The notes beneath the pieces were generated by a model that saw only the letters and a list, made by a program, of their open reading frames with translations, made no database searches and was not told where the DNA came from. This document shows, one piece after another, positions 10,226 to 21,307 of a stretch of DNA of 64,000 nt (its first letter is position 1; each line of letters opens with the position of its first letter). Source of the DNA: Aphanomyces cochlioides. Taxonomy: Eukaryota; Oomycota; Saprolegniomycetes; Saprolegniales; Verrucalvaceae. Position numbers and translations under genes: made by a program. The DNA lies in assembly GCA_019828595.1 (NCBI GenBank), contig JAHQRK010000021.1, positions 558,001 to 622,000 of the forward strand, read 5' to 3'.

Positions 10226-12802
10226 ATGGCAGATCAATTGATCACGGCGTCCAGCTCATCGTCGTCCCAAGACCGAGAGTTCATCGTTCCGCTGTCCCAG
10301 AATCTACAGCAGAGACTAGGCGATCGACAATATGAAAAGCGCAAGGGGGCGGCGTTGGAAGTGGAGAATCTCGTCAAGCAATTGTCAGAAAGCAAATCAT
10401 CTCAAGACAAGGATGCCATCCCAGTGATTATTGATTTGTTGGAAAAGAAGTTTACAAGATCCGTGAATGCCAACTTCCGCAAAGGGGGGCTCATTGGTCT
10501 TGCTGGTACAGCTATCGGACTCATGCACAATGCAGAATTGTACTTGGATGCACTCATTCCACCCGTCTTACACTGCTTTGACGATTCTGAAGCTCGCGTC
10601 CGGTACAATTATATTGCCATCAAAGAGCGGACAGACGAGAGTTATGTAGGTATTATGCGTGTGAAAGTCTGTACAACATTGTAAAAGTCGCACGGGGAGC
10701 TATTCTCAAGTACTTCAACCAGATCTTTGACGGGTATGTCTTTTCTCGCTCTCACATGCTCTACTGAATCCATCGTAGTCTTTGTAAGCTCTTTGCTGAT
10801 GTCGACACCGACGTGAAAAATGGTGCACATTTACTCGATCGTCTCGTGAAGGACATTGTGACGGAAAGTGAAGTTTTTGACGTTGACATGTTTATTCCCC
10901 TCCTCCACAAACACATCAAGATGACCAACCCTTACATTCGTCAGCTTCTCGTTGGATGGATTACCGTCTTAGACTCTGTTCCTGACATTGAAATGCTCGA
11001 TTGGCTACCTGAGTTCTTGGATGGCCTGTTCAATATGCTCAGCGATGGAAATCGCGAGATTCGACAGGTACAGTACCATCAAATTGAGGTTCCTTCGGCT
11101 TAACTGAATCTAGGCGGCAGATAGTGCTTTAAGCGAGTTCCTACGAGAAATCAAGTCGACGCCGTTTGTTGACTTGGGTCCCATGGTGAGCATTCTTGTG
11201 TCACAATGTCAATCCAAGGAACGATTCACCCGCCTTACTGCTGCTACTTGGGTAATTTATTCCAGACTGTCGTCGTGATTTTGCTTGAAGGTGCATGATT
11301 TTGTTGTCTTGGGCAAAGAACGCCTTGTTCGCTTTTATGCCGACTTACTTGGGGCCATTTTGAACTGTATTTCCGATGCGGAAGGTGAAATCCGAGGCGT
11401 GGGTGAACGTGCCAACACAGAATTGCTCGCCCTCGTCAAAGCCACAGCGTACCGATGGCGTGTCCAAGATCTTTCATGACTCTTTTTGTAGGGGCGATGT
11501 GGATTCATTGCCACTCATGGCAAAACTCAGTACGGAGTTAGTCAGTCCTCACATTGCAACGCGTCTTGCTGCTCTTGCTTGGATTTCCATGCTTCTTGAG
11601 AAAGAACCAGCCCAATTGACGGCACAATTGAGCTCCTTCTTACCTACGCTTCTCAATACTCTAAAGTACGTACGATTTTTCTTGGAATCCTCTGAAGCTG
11701 TTAGTGATACGGCCGACCAAGTTGTCTCCCTGGATCTCGAAGTCCTTGCTCGCTTGAGTCTCAATTTAAAGCCAGTCGAGTTTTCCAACTTGCTCCAAGC
11801 TGTCATTCAGCTATTTGCCACGGATGCTCGGTTGCTGGTCAGTTTATCTTAATTGCAGTTCATGATGTGGCAACAGGAGAAACGAGGATCACTCATCATC
11901 CGCAAACTTTGCACTCTGCTTGAAGCTAAAAGCATTTACATGGTCGTCGCCACGGTTCTGGCAACTCATGATGACTTGGATTTCGTCTCGCTCATGGTCC
12001 ACACACTCAACTTGATCCTTCTTACTGCAAACGAACTGGTAAATCGCCCAGTGTTTCCGTGTCGACATCATAGATGGTGCTTTAGGAACAATTGCGAGCA
12101 ATCTTGCGCCGAAGTTTTGATGCCAAAGCATCGAAAGAAGATGTGGATGTGTTTACGACGATATTCAAAACATGGTGCCACAATCCAGTCTCAACGTTTA
12201 GCTTGTGCTTACTCGCCCAGTCCTACGAGCTCTCAAGCTCGCTCATCCAGAAATTATATCCTTTGCACGATTCCATCGCCCATGTCATCTGACTCTTTGG
12301 TTCCTTAACCTCTCTGCACCAGTGAAATAGATGCGTCCGTTGGCTTTTTGATGCAGATCGACAAGCTTGTCCAGCTCCTCGAATCCCCCATCTTCATTCA
12401 ACTCCGCCTTCAACTCTTGGAAACCCATGCGCCATATCATATCAATCTCATGAAGAGCATGTATGGACTCCTCATGCTTCTACCCCAGGAAAGTCTCTGC
12501 ACCTTCAATAATTACTGAAGTCTCGTGCTTAGAGCTCAGCCTTCCGCACGTTGCGAGATCGACTTGCCAGCGTAACCTCAATGGCCATGGCGATTTCTAA
12601 GCCTCAAGCACCGATACCGCCTGCCTCTACTAGTCCCAGCAACAAGAAAGAAGTAGGTGGCGTGCCAGTGAGTGCGATTCGAATTGCTGTATCGATTTCT
12701 ACACTGCTGGCGCATTTCGACGAAGTTCAACTGCAGCACACGAAGCAACGTCAACAAGCATTGGCGAGCAAGTCGGTATTGCATCGCCCATCTCTATCGT
12801 AA
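10226..12802 (+). CDS. VAC14: VAC14 homologue, scaffold of the PIKfyve/Fab1 complex
   Basis: The joined exons align with Vac14 from end to end. Examples are [79 protein letters not shown] and [19 protein letters not shown]. Vac14 is a HEAT-repeat scaffold that holds Fab1/PIKfyve and Fig4 on late endosomes and vacuoles to control PI(3,5)P2. Introns that I could place include 10603-10649, 10734-10778, 11068-11113, 11252-11290, 11449-11491, 11666-11704, 11838-11876 and 12039-12085. Two C-terminal junctions are less certain. One near 12263-12326 needs either a GC donor or another acceptor. The one near 12495-12540 works if the acceptor is the second CAG. The C-terminus keeps the Vac14-like HFDEVQLQH. 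Confidence 0.92.
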
Positions 12803-13252
12803 AACTCGATTTATATGCATGTAAAAGCTGATGGAGACACGAGAACGGTCACGGTGGCTTGAAGCCGAGCTCTCGCGTACTATGACGCTGGGTAATTACT
12901 ATAGGGCACGCAGGAAGAGAATATGACATCCACATTGAAAACCAATGGGACGTCAGCACTCCCATATAGAAGAAGAGGTCTCAAAACCCGAACGCCCGCC
13001 TCCTACACAATTCCATCCCTCAGAGAGAAGATATGCCGGACATTGCGCGCCTAAGACGCACTCCCACACCGATCTTGAGATGGAACGACAAGCAGGTAGG
13101 TTCTTTCGTCATTGGGACTCAACACTCAATTGAAAAATGGCCATAGATTTCAAGCTTACGGATAAGGTTTTTTATCCGGAAATATTAATTATATTATCCG
13201 GATTCGCGATATCCGGATATCGATCAACCATTGGTTGTTGAAGTTATAAAGC
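12803..13252. other. Intergenic region with short frames and a RRP15 promoter
   Basis: Short plus-strand frames around 12830-13150 could form a small gene: one segment reads TSTLKTNGTSALPYRRRGL and a neighbouring frame reads MPDIARLRRTPTPILRW. I could not join them convincingly. From about 13150 the sequence turns AT-rich and carries TATCCGGA and a TATCCGGATATC palindrome within 60 bp of the RRP15 start. Confidence 0.4.
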
Positions 13253-14071
13253 ATGAAGTTGACCCTAAAGGCCAAGCACAACGGCGGCAAGGTCGAGATC
13301 CCCGCCAAGAAGGCACCAGAAGCCCCAGTGGAAAAGGAGGAAGAAGATAGTGGAGATGAGAATGAGGGTGCAGATGACGACGATGAAGGAGATGACGAAG
13401 ACGAAGACGATGACGACGATGATGAACCTCAAGACGACAACTATGATGATGATGATGATGGCGAAGAAGAGGCTCAAGACGATGAGGAAGAGGCAGAAGG
13501 CGCTGTGGGTTTTGCAGATGCAATGAGTAAGGTGTTGAACCAGAATGTCGAGGAAGAGAAGGCACCGATTCTTGCTAAGCGTGTGACGGCACAGATGCGT
13601 GAAATCTCCAAAGACAAGAAAGCTACCACTGCTACAAAGCTCAGCGCCAAAGAAAAACGTGCACGTGATGAAAAGGACATGGTGATTCCTAGCCACTTGA
13701 CCATGGCCAAAGACAAAACTCTTCGGGCGATTGCTACAAAAGGTGTGGTGGCATTGTTCAATGCAATTGCCAAGCATCAGCACGGTCAACAAGCCCAAGA
13801 TGGCTCCAAGCAGATCAAATCCCTCAGCAAAGACTCTTTCCTGGGACTCCTGAAGAACCAAGGAAAGAAGAAGGAAGAGGCTGAAGAACCAAAGGACAAA
13901 TCGACGTGGTCCATCGTGCAAGACGATTTCATGATGGACGCTAAGCTCAAGGATTGGGACAAGAACCAAGATAGCGATGGAGAGGACGACGTGTGGAATG
14001 TCGAAGATAAGCTGGACGACGATGAACCACAAGCCAAAAAGGCGTCAACAAAGAAACAACGGACGAAATAG
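13253..14071 (+). CDS. RRP15: Ribosomal RNA-processing protein RRP15
   Basis: This is a single exon coding 272 residues. The N-terminal third is extremely acidic (runs of D and E between about residues 28 and 85). The RRP15 domain follows, with GFADAMSKVLNQN, PILAKRVTAQMREISK and LRAIATKGVVALFNAIAKHQ. The family acts in the nucleolus in processing of 27S pre-rRNA for the 60S subunit; that role is from family knowledge. The C-terminus is again acidic with lysine-rich ends. The start is close to a TATCCGGATATC palindrome. Confidence 0.9.
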   Translation: MKLTLKAKHNGGKVEIPAKKAPEAPVEKEEEDSGDENEGADDDDEGDDEDEDDDDDDEPQDDNYDDDDDGEEEAQDDEEEAEGAVGFADAMSKVLNQNVEEEKAPILAKRVTAQMREISKDKKATTATKLSAKEKRARDEKDMVIPSHLTMAKDKTLRAIATKGVVALFNAIAKHQHGQQAQDGSKQIKSLSKDSFLGLLKNQGKKKEEAEEPKDKSTWSIVQDDFMMDAKLKDWDKNQDSDGEDDVWNVEDKLDDDEPQAKKASTKKQRTK

Positions 14072-14082
14072 AATTTTTTATC

Positions 14083-14253
14083 TTATTCACGTCCTTGAGC
14101 AGCTTTATAGCGTCGCTGAGCTTCTTCTTCCACTCGTAACATCACCTTCTGCTCTTCAATATATCGCTGCTGCAGTAAGAAACCAGCGTAAGCTCCTGCA
14201 AGCCCAAACACGACCGCCACTGCCGCTTTCCCGACGTTGTTGTTGCCTCGCAT
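14083..14253 (-). CDS. Small single-helix membrane protein, 56 residues
   Basis: The frame from the ATG at 14251-14253 gives a short protein. A hydrophobic segment (GKAAVAVVFGLAGAYAGFLL) is followed by a charged, helical C-terminus (QQRYIEEQKVMLRVEEEAQR). This layout is typical of small inner mitochondrial or ER membrane proteins, but I recognise no family. It is convergent with RRP15: the two stops are about 11 bp apart. An upstream exon is possible, because the frame stays open for about 10 codons before this ATG. Confidence 0.5.
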   Translation of the reverse strand: MRGNNNVGKAAVAVVFGLAGAYAGFLLQQRYIEEQKVMLRVEEEAQRRYKAAQGRE

Positions 14254-14581
14254 CTTGTCCAACAACTGCTGACGGACGCAATTGGCTCATTACTTTAGTT
14301 ATTTCAACCAATCATTTTCGTTGATATGTGTATTTGTGATAAATTCTTGTAATTTGATGAACACAACTAGTCGATTCTATTCTGTGCCACGATCCCTTCC
14401 CTGTTGCATTCACGGCAACCATGAAGGCAAGTATTCACTTTAGTTGAGTGTGATCTTTGATTTAGTCGAGCGTAAATGCTTCATTCTGAAGTATCACTTC
14501 AGGCCTGGGTGTGTTTCTGAAGGGTAGAACATGAAATAATACGGTGAACTTACACAGTTCTGTCAGGTTTCTTGCATTTAA

Positions 14582-14752
14582 ATGAGTCAGTTCGTTGTGA
14601 ATAGTCTGGATGGACATTGCTCTCTTTATATTGCGACTTTGGTGGCTGAGCAACAACTTGCACTTGCACAGCTTGCTTATTTCAAGAAGAACAAGCAAAA
14701 CCAGCCTGCTAAGCACCATGCTACAAAGCAATCTAATCTCGTTTCTTCTTGA
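14582..14752 (+). CDS. Possible small protein, 56 residues
   Basis: An ATG-initiated frame reads MSQFVVNSLDGHCSLYIATL and continues VAEQQLALAQLAYFKKNKQN to a serine-rich end. The amphipathic AEQQLALAQLAYFKKNK segment looks like a genuine helix. An ATGAAG followed by a GC-type donor at 14421 might be an upstream exon. No family is recognised. It lies between two supported genes on an otherwise empty 700 bp. Confidence 0.4.
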   Translation: MSQFVVNSLDGHCSLYIATLVAEQQLALAQLAYFKKNKQNQPAKHHATKQSNLVSS

Positions 14753-15003
14753 AAAGTCTAAGCTCTGGAAGCCCTCCTTACTGTGATCCGTGGGCTTTGT
14801 CTCATGTTTCCATTGTCTGGCGGATATATCTGTATAATTTTATCCGGAAACGTCTTGAAGATCCGTTGCTTGGCTGAAAGGTCGCGCCGCCGTTTTAAAT
14901 CGGTTGTGCGATACTATGAAAGTTTGTATAGTAGTGGCGGGTAGGGGAATGAATGAACGGGCGCACCATAGCCTCACACGAAAAGTTTAGCTCTAGCAGC
15001 AAC

Positions 15004-15652
15004 ATGGGACTCCTCACGCTGCTCCGAAAGCTCAAGAAAGACGACTCGGAAGCACGTATTCTTGTGCTTGGCCTTGACAATGGCGGCAAGACGACGATCC
15101 TCAAGAAACTCTCGGAAGAGGACATTTCCCATATCATGCCTACGCAAGGTTTCAACGTCAAGAGCCTGCAAGTGGATGGGTTCAAACTCAACATGTGGGA
15201 CATCGGAGGTAAAGTACCAGTCACCACATTGTGGTTGACCCAATGTCCTTCCAGGTCAAAAGACGATTCGCCCGTACTGGCGAAACTACTACGAACAAAC
15301 GGATGCGCTCATCTATGTGATTGATAGCGCGGACCGCCGACGTCTTGAAGAGACTGGCATCGAACTGAATGCGCTTCTGGAAGAAGAAAAGCTCAGCTCT
15401 GCCTGCCTTTTGGTCTTTGCCAACAAGCAAGACTTGCTCAATGCATTGCCAGCGTCTGAGGTAAGCCACCGACTCTCAAGAGTGCGAAGTGAGAATTCGT
15501 TTTAGATTGCAACTGCGCTCAATTTGAGCTCGATCCGCAACCGACCTTACCAAATCCAAGCATGCTCTGCCAAGACAGGCGAAGGTTTGCAAGAAGGCAT
15601 GGAGTGGATAGTGGGAAAAGTTGGCGAAGAACGTGGCCGAGAAGCCAAGTAG
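15004..15652 (+). CDS. ARL3: ARL3-type small GTPase
   Basis: Three exons join across introns at 15209-15254 and 15461-15505. The start [20 protein letters not shown] has the Gly-2 found in the ARF/ARL family. The nucleotide-binding motifs are all present: GLDNGGKT (P-loop), WDIGGQ (switch II), NKQD, and SAKTGEG (at the usual SAL/SAK position). The sequence [15 protein letters not shown] is diagnostic for ARL3. ARL3 releases lipidated cargo from UNC119/PDE6D-type carriers, mainly at the cilium, which fits an organism with flagellate zoospores. That role is family knowledge. Confidence 0.93.
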
Positions 15653-16772
15653 AATATGCATTCTATCTGCATCCAAAGAGATAAATTCCATTGAACAAAG
15701 TGTGCTGCATGGTTTCTTCTTTCAGATTTACCTCTCATTTGCCACTTTCGATCTCGCATTCACAAGCACAATATGCATTGCATTACACAATACTAGCCAA
15801 TTAATAGGGCCATTGTCATTAGATCACATTAACATAGAGCCTTTCGCCATCCCGGGCGTATGTTTGGTAGAACTTTGTTTGCAAAAGGAAACCCCTCAGC
15901 ATCGCGAAAATGTCAACTACCGCTTTAAGCCTTGACTGAGCTATTTTTACATCATCATGTGCCTATCTTACTACTGTCGCTTCGCTACTGATGCAGTCGC
16001 TCAGGCCAACTTTGCCAGAGCTTGAGCCTGAAAGTGAGGGCGAAATCATCTCACAAAACTCTTTGCCAATTGCTCATGTACAAAATACTTTACCGCAAAG
16101 TGTACGACTCGAGAAAATATTAAATAAAACCTTTCAAAATTTATATCACCACTCGTTTATATTGCTGGCACAGAGCCCTTCACGCGACGACCTAGGCTTG
16201 TGCGTCTTTGCTCGTTGATTCAAGCTTCATTTTGCGTCTAAAATTGCAGACATTGTGATTTACAAGCTAGCTGTACTCTATGTAATCCACGCTGCGCTTT
16301 ATCAGCAATGTCAGATTGGACAATCCATAGCTTGGAATCTTCTGCCAGCCACACTGTTTTGCAACTCTATGACAATCACGTCGATTTTACCATTGCTGCA
16401 GATTCTTGAGCTCACAGGAGATAGCGCCTTCACTATGATATACAATAGAGACCATCCACGTGAATGCTGTGGCGCCATGGATGTCCATGGATGTGTCCTC
16501 TGCGCATCATTTCACAGTCGCTTTTCCATCGTTCAAACCCTAAACCCCTTTAACCCTACCCCCATACGTTAAATAAGGTTAAACGTAGTTGAACATTCAA
16601 CGTGCATCTCGTAAGCTCAAAGTGGCTCGCTCGGTGCAGTCACTTCGGGATTCGGTCGATTCAATAAACCTATAAAACCTAAATTTGAATATAGGTTTAA
16701 TATGTCTGATTGGTTAAATGGGAGAACAGGGTTGCCCACCGCTCATTCATTCTTTGATTAGTCGACCGAGAG
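15653..16772. other. Intergenic region with a telomere-like box
   Basis: About 1.1 kb without a supported gene. At 16535-16563 there is an AAACCCTAAACCCCTTTAAC-like stretch resembling a degenerate oomycete/plant telomere repeat. CCAATTAATA boxes occur near 15795. The last 150 bp before 16773 is the promoter of the succinyl-CoA ligase gene. Confidence 0.4.
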
Positions 16773-18086
16773 ATGAGCTTGTTGCGCGCGTTGGCGAAAG
16801 CTCCGTTGCTTCGTCCACAAGGACACCAAGTCCGCCGTCTCAACTTGCATGAATACCAATCCATGAAGATCATGCAATCTTACGGCGTCGCAGTCCCTGC
16901 TTCGCAACACGCTAACACCCCAGAAGAAGCTGAAGCCGTGTACAACAAGCTCAAGGGCGGCAACGACTCGAAGGACGTCGTGATCAAAGCTCAAGCTTTG
17001 ACCGGTGGTCGTGGTTTGGGCCATTTTAAGAATGGATTCAAGGGCGGTGTCCACATGTGCACCAAGGCCGAAGATGCCAAGAACTATGCCAAAAAGATGA
17101 TTGGCGAAACCTTGGTCACCAAGCAAACTGGTGAACGCGGTATTGAAGTCGCCAAGGTGTTCTTGATGGAACGCGTGTACATGCGCCGTGAAATGTATTT
17201 CAGCATCTTGATGGACCGCGCTTCGCAAGGCCCAGTCATGGTCGCCTCCCCGGCCGGTGGTACCTCGATTGAAGATGTGGCTCACGCCACACCTGAACTC
17301 ATCTTCAAGGAGTACATTGATATCACCAAGGGTCCTTCGAACGAGCAGTTGACCCGTTTGGCTTCCCAAATGGGCCTTGAAGGTGCTTCGCTCGAACGTG
17401 GTGTTGAATTGCTTGGCAACTTGTACAAGATGTTCATTGGTGTCGATGCCACCTTGGTCGAAATCAACCCTCTTGCCGAAACCCCTGATGGCAAGGTGTT
17501 TGCTTGCGATGCTAAGATCAACTTCGACGACAACGCTTCGTTCCGTCAAAAGGACATCTTCGCCCAACGCGACAAGACCCAAGAAGATCCTCGTGAAGTC
17601 GAAGCCTCCGCCTACGACCTCAACTACATTGGTTTGGATGGTAACATTGGCTGCCTCGTGAACGGTGCCGGTTTGGCCATGGCTACCATGGATATCATTC
17701 AACTCTTCGGCGGTTCGCCTGCCAACTTTTTGGATGTCGGTGGTGGTGCTACTGAATCTCAAGTTAAGAAGGCTTTTGAAATCCTCAACGCCGACAACCA
17801 AGTCAAGTCCATTTTGGTCAACATCTTCGGTGGTATCATGCGCTGCGATGTTATTGCCGCTGGTATTATTGCCGCGGCCAAGGATCTCGGTATGAAGAAG
17901 CCCATCGTGATTCGATTGCAAGGCACGAACGTCGAAAAGGCCCGCGCTTTGATCGAAAACTCTGGATTCCGCATGATTGTCGCCAATGACTTGGACGATG
18001 CCGCCCAAAAGGCCGTCAAAATTGCCGACATTGTCACCCAAGCCGAAGCTGTCCATGTGAATGTTAGCTTTGAATTGCCTCTGTAA
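16773..18086 (+). CDS. Succinyl-CoA ligase beta subunit, mitochondrial
   Basis: This is a single intronless exon of 437 residues. The first ~20 residues (MSLLRALAKAPLLRPQGHQV) are basic and hydrophobic, as expected of a mitochondrial presequence. The ATP-grasp part begins LNLHEYQSMKIMQSYGV and includes KAQALTGGRGLGHFKNGF. The C-terminal CoA-ligase part has LVNGAGLAMATMDIIQLFGG, NFLDVGGGA and ILVNIFGGIMRCDVIA. The enzyme makes ATP or GTP from succinyl-CoA in the TCA cycle, paired with an alpha subunit not in this window. Nucleotide specificity cannot be decided by eye. Codon choice is strongly biased (GTC, ACC, AAG) compared with neighbours, consistent with high expression. Confidence 0.96.
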   Translation: MSLLRALAKAPLLRPQGHQVRRLNLHEYQSMKIMQSYGVAVPASQHANTPEEAEAVYNKLKGGNDSKDVVIKAQALTGGRGLGHFKNGFKGGVHMCTKAEDAKNYAKKMIGETLVTKQTGERGIEVAKVFLMERVYMRREMYFSILMDRASQGPVMVASPAGGTSIEDVAHATPELIFKEYIDITKGPSNEQLTRLASQMGLEGASLERGVELLGNLYKMFIGVDATLVEINPLAETPDGKVFACDAKINFDDNASFRQKDIFAQRDKTQEDPREVEASAYDLNYIGLDGNIGCLVNGAGLAMATMDIIQLFGGSPANFLDVGGGATESQVKKAFEILNADNQVKSILVNIFGGIMRCDVIAAGIIAAAKDLGMKKPIVIRLQGTNVEKARALIENSGFRMIVANDLDDAAQKAVKIADIVTQAEAVHVNVSFELPL

Positions 18087-18208
18087 GTGAAAAAAACTTT
18101 CTTCTTGGTTCTCATGCTTTTGATAGTGAACAAAACTAAAAAAGAAACATTTAAGAACAATTTAAGAAAGCTTAAAGTTTCTTAAAAGGCATTTTTAAAA
18201 TAGGCTTA

Positions 18209-19170
18209 TCAAATCAACTGCGCCACAAGAACGACAATGCCCAACGAACCGACGACCAAGACCAAATAAGCCCATGAGCCGTGGCTGACTGTCGTGGTAA
18301 AGCACGTTGGTTGAGGGTCACAAGCCTTCGAACGCAGCTGAAGAAGAGCAGGAGCAATAAAGACAAGATAGACGCCAAACACACCAGTGAGATGGACAAT
18401 GAAGCTTAAGTCTGGAACTGCGTAGCCAAGGAAGATGGGAGGAACCGACGCTGCGAGGCGGCAGACCAGCTTGCGGAACCCCGAAGCGTCCATCATGGAG
18501 TTACCAACGTTGATTGCAATGAGAGGAAACGTTGACAGCGTGTCTGCTGCTGGAAAGAGGACAATATAAAGGTTGTCAATACAGACGACATCCATGGAAA
18601 GCCAGTCGCCCAATTGAGATTGACAGACGAGTTCACATTTGAGCCGAAGTGTACAGCCGACAGCACGCCCAAGCAAACGTAGATAAACGTCGTGGTCGTC
18701 ATGGCAGCACCAAAGACAGCGGGCAGGGAAGCTTTGTGGTGAGAGGCGAGAGGGGCAATGAGACCAGGGACGCAGAAATGACAGAACTGAGCAAAGAGGA
18801 CCGTGCTGGTGAGCAATCCAACGCCATTTCCATCGACCAAGGGCATTGGACTCTTCTGTGGGGATGCAATCAACAAGCTACCACACATGATCGACACTGC
18901 AACAAAGCGAACCATTGTAAGAAAGAGCTGGACTCCAATTTGTTCCGTCAGATCAAGACACGAGAGCGGTACAACAATGACACCATAGAGAAAGGCGCTG
19001 TGGACGGTCGAAAGTGCTGGGAACTGAGCGACAAGAGCTTGAATAAACACTTGGGAATACGCGACGAGGATAGCATATCCATACGAGTAGAGGCAAAAGT
19101 GGTACAGCCGTTCACCCCACACACCAAGGTACAGAATAGAGGTCTTTCGAAAGTATGTTGAGTTTGACTT
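18209..19170 (-). pseudogene. AAAP-type amino-acid transporter, C-terminal half
   Basis: The frame from about 19170 reads YFRKTSILYLGVWGERLYHF and continues through several hydrophobic helices with features of the amino acid/auxin permease (AAAP, SLC32/36/38-like) family. Examples are LVDGNGVGLLTSTVLFAQFC, SVNLNW and IVLFPAADTLSTFPL. Near 18560-18580 the frame must change by one base to pass from WMSSVLTT to IVLFPAADTL, and no intron signal is there. The N-terminal helices are missing here but a matching N-terminal half lies in the same orientation at 21741-22048. I read this as one gene split by transposon insertion and now decayed. It could also be a separate truncated paralogue. Confidence 0.75.
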
Positions 19171-19465
19171 CGAAATTGGACATATTGTTTAGAGAAATAT
19201 GATTGGTTGATTTGATTTTGCCAAACTCTGGAGTTGTTTGTCGTTGACTCAAATGGTCGTGAGTCTCAAGCTCATCTCGAGTTTGGGGAGTTTAAATGAT
19301 TGGCTAGGGAATCACTCGACCAGCAGCAGGTTGGAGTAACACACAGACTTAAAAGACGTCAATGGCCCTTCTTTTGCCAAAGTTGACGATCGACCAAGCC
19401 ACCGCTCTCATGGTTCTCCTCGTCCAATGTTGATGTGTATCGTCCAAATAATGATGTATTATCAA

Positions 19466-20289
19466 TTACTTGATGTCTCCTCCTCGGGCAATTCGCATGA
19501 TGTTCAACAAGAATTCTTGGTTCATCTTGTCGCGAGCAATATCCCTTTCATGCTGCTTTTGTTCACGTTCTTCTTCTCTGCGTTGTCTCTTGTCTTCTCG
19601 TTCATCGTCTTGCTCAAGTCGATTTTTCAAAAACGTTGTAAAAGCAGTGATTGTTGGGTCCTCGCTAGCCATGTCATTGACAGAGTTTGAGATGATGTCG
19701 AAAATACCTTCTACTCTCCCACGTTTGGATGGCGTATTCTTGCGGTCTCCACAATCGTCGCTTGAAGATAGAGATTCCATTACCAGTTGACGCATAAGAG
19801 TTCCAGACTTCTTGATTGCATCCTTTTTAGCCATACCAGCTGCGTTCCCTCGTCCCTTTCGCTTTTATAGTCACTTATTTGAGATATTATATCTTCAAGA
19901 AGTTGTTCACACTCACCAAACTCCTCGTCTGTTCCCCTACGTCTCATAGCAGCGAGTGAACCTGCAGCATAAGCTTTGACAAGTTTGTCAAACCGCGTCT
20001 TGAATTCTGGGCCGTCTTTTACCACACGAAAGCGACGGTTTTCACTGAGATCTACGGCCAGTTCGGCCCAACATTGCATGATCTGGCCATTGCCAGCTCG
20101 CCAAGGTTTTGTCTCGTTGACAGCCTTCAGCAAAACGTTGTCATCGGTGCAACCAAAGGACTTCTTCATGCTGCCAGCATAAGCGCCGGGTTCCTCGTAC
20201 AGCTCTTGCAACAGCTCTTCGTTGGGCCCAACACTTCCATCAAGCTCTACTTGGCTTCCTTCGTCGCCAGGGTCCTTGCTTCTTTGCAT
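19466..20289 (-). pseudogene. Harbinger-type Myb/SANT-like accessory protein, frameshifted
   Basis: The N-terminal part (from MQRSKDPGDEG) has a Myb/SANT-like trihelix segment: PWRAGNGQIMQCWAELA..., FKTRFDKLVKAY, and RRRGTDEEFGECEQLLEDII. It is clearly homologous to the accessory protein of the Harbinger element at 41243-42063 (there GTEEEYGEREVLLTEI). The second part, from about 19834, restarts in another frame (MAKKDAIKKSGTLMRQLVME) and ends in a glutamine/arginine-rich coiled coil, as in the intact homologue. The frames do not join without a one-base shift near 19850. No transposase lies next to it, so this is an orphan remnant. Confidence 0.7.
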
Positions 20290-20658
20290 ATCAGACGCCG
20301 TTGAACACAATCAAACACTGCAACCATGACTTGCATTAGTTAACGCTCACTCTAATTCAAATTGGTTGGTCTTCGAAACGCGTGAAAATTTTTATTTGAC
20401 TTTCGTCTCTTGTGACATGACTTGACACTCAAACTCTAACTCAAAGGAATTCCGAAAGAGCTCTAATGTAAGCGGCAGTGGTACTAGTGAAAAGACATTT
20501 TTCGCATCGGTTATAGGTTGGATTTCTCAAAAATGCTGTCCAATCATAAGCATGCAACTTCATTGAGAATTAAATTTTCCAGAGTATTTTTTTAAAAGAT
20601 GAAATCAAGTTGCTTTCTTTCAAATCAAGCACAATTTCTAGAAGTAAATCATTTGTAA

Positions 20659-21222
20659 GGGCGGGTCTGGATGCCCATCAATTTTTTTATTCCATATAAC
20701 TGAAATGACATTTTGCAAAATTTTCCAAAGTTCCAAATTCACAATTTAAAATGGAATAGTTGGAGAATTTGTTATGTCTGGATGCCACAACTTGAGGCCA
20801 ACAAGAAACTTCAACATTACCGGTACAGACGATTGTTGTCATACTGCTGTGTCAGTCTCTTCCTACCGGAAACTTTGAAATGAGCCAGAGATGAGCAAGG
20901 CTCGATCACTGTCGCTTCTCAGAGTGTTAGAACATGCAACAGTGATAATATATAGTGTGTGCGTGTATTTTTGTAGAGATGACAAGCTGAATCTCAAGCT
21001 TGACTCGATCAGTGCGTTCATGACGAAAATATGTCATAATAAAATAGACCAATTTGGTCCATTTTTTTTATGGCATAATTTGGCCAAAACTCCAGAAAAT
21101 TGTGACAAAAAATTCTTTGAGAAGGTGGCATCCAGACAGTCAAAATTGAAAATTATGGCATATTTCGAATTATGGCATTTTTGGCATTTTTATGCCATTT
21201 TTGGTGGCATCCAGACCCGCCC
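20659..21222. mobile_element. Harbinger-type MITE, copy A (TSD TAA)
   Basis: The 564-bp element has terminal inverted repeats beginning GGGCGGGTCTGGATGCC and is flanked on both sides by TAA. The interior is AT-rich and non-coding. The terminal sequence is shared with copies at 45436-45707 and 49216-49583. A 3-bp TWA target duplication is characteristic of the PIF/Harbinger superfamily. Confidence 0.85.
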
Positions 21223-21307
21223 TAAGAGATAAAATATCATCCAATTGCATGAGTAGAAAAATGGTTTATTTGACAGATACTAACTTCCAAAGAACCAAAC
21301 ATCGGCT

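Noticed and set aside
13265..14032. Long minus-strand open frame opposite RRP15
   Set aside because: It is the antisense shadow of the acidic GAT/GAA-rich coding sequence, giving runs of V, I and F. The plus strand matches RRP15 throughout.
16758..18056. 432-residue minus-strand open frame opposite the succinyl-CoA ligase gene
   Set aside because: It is caused by strong codon bias in the real plus-strand gene. The sense product matches the ligase along its full length.
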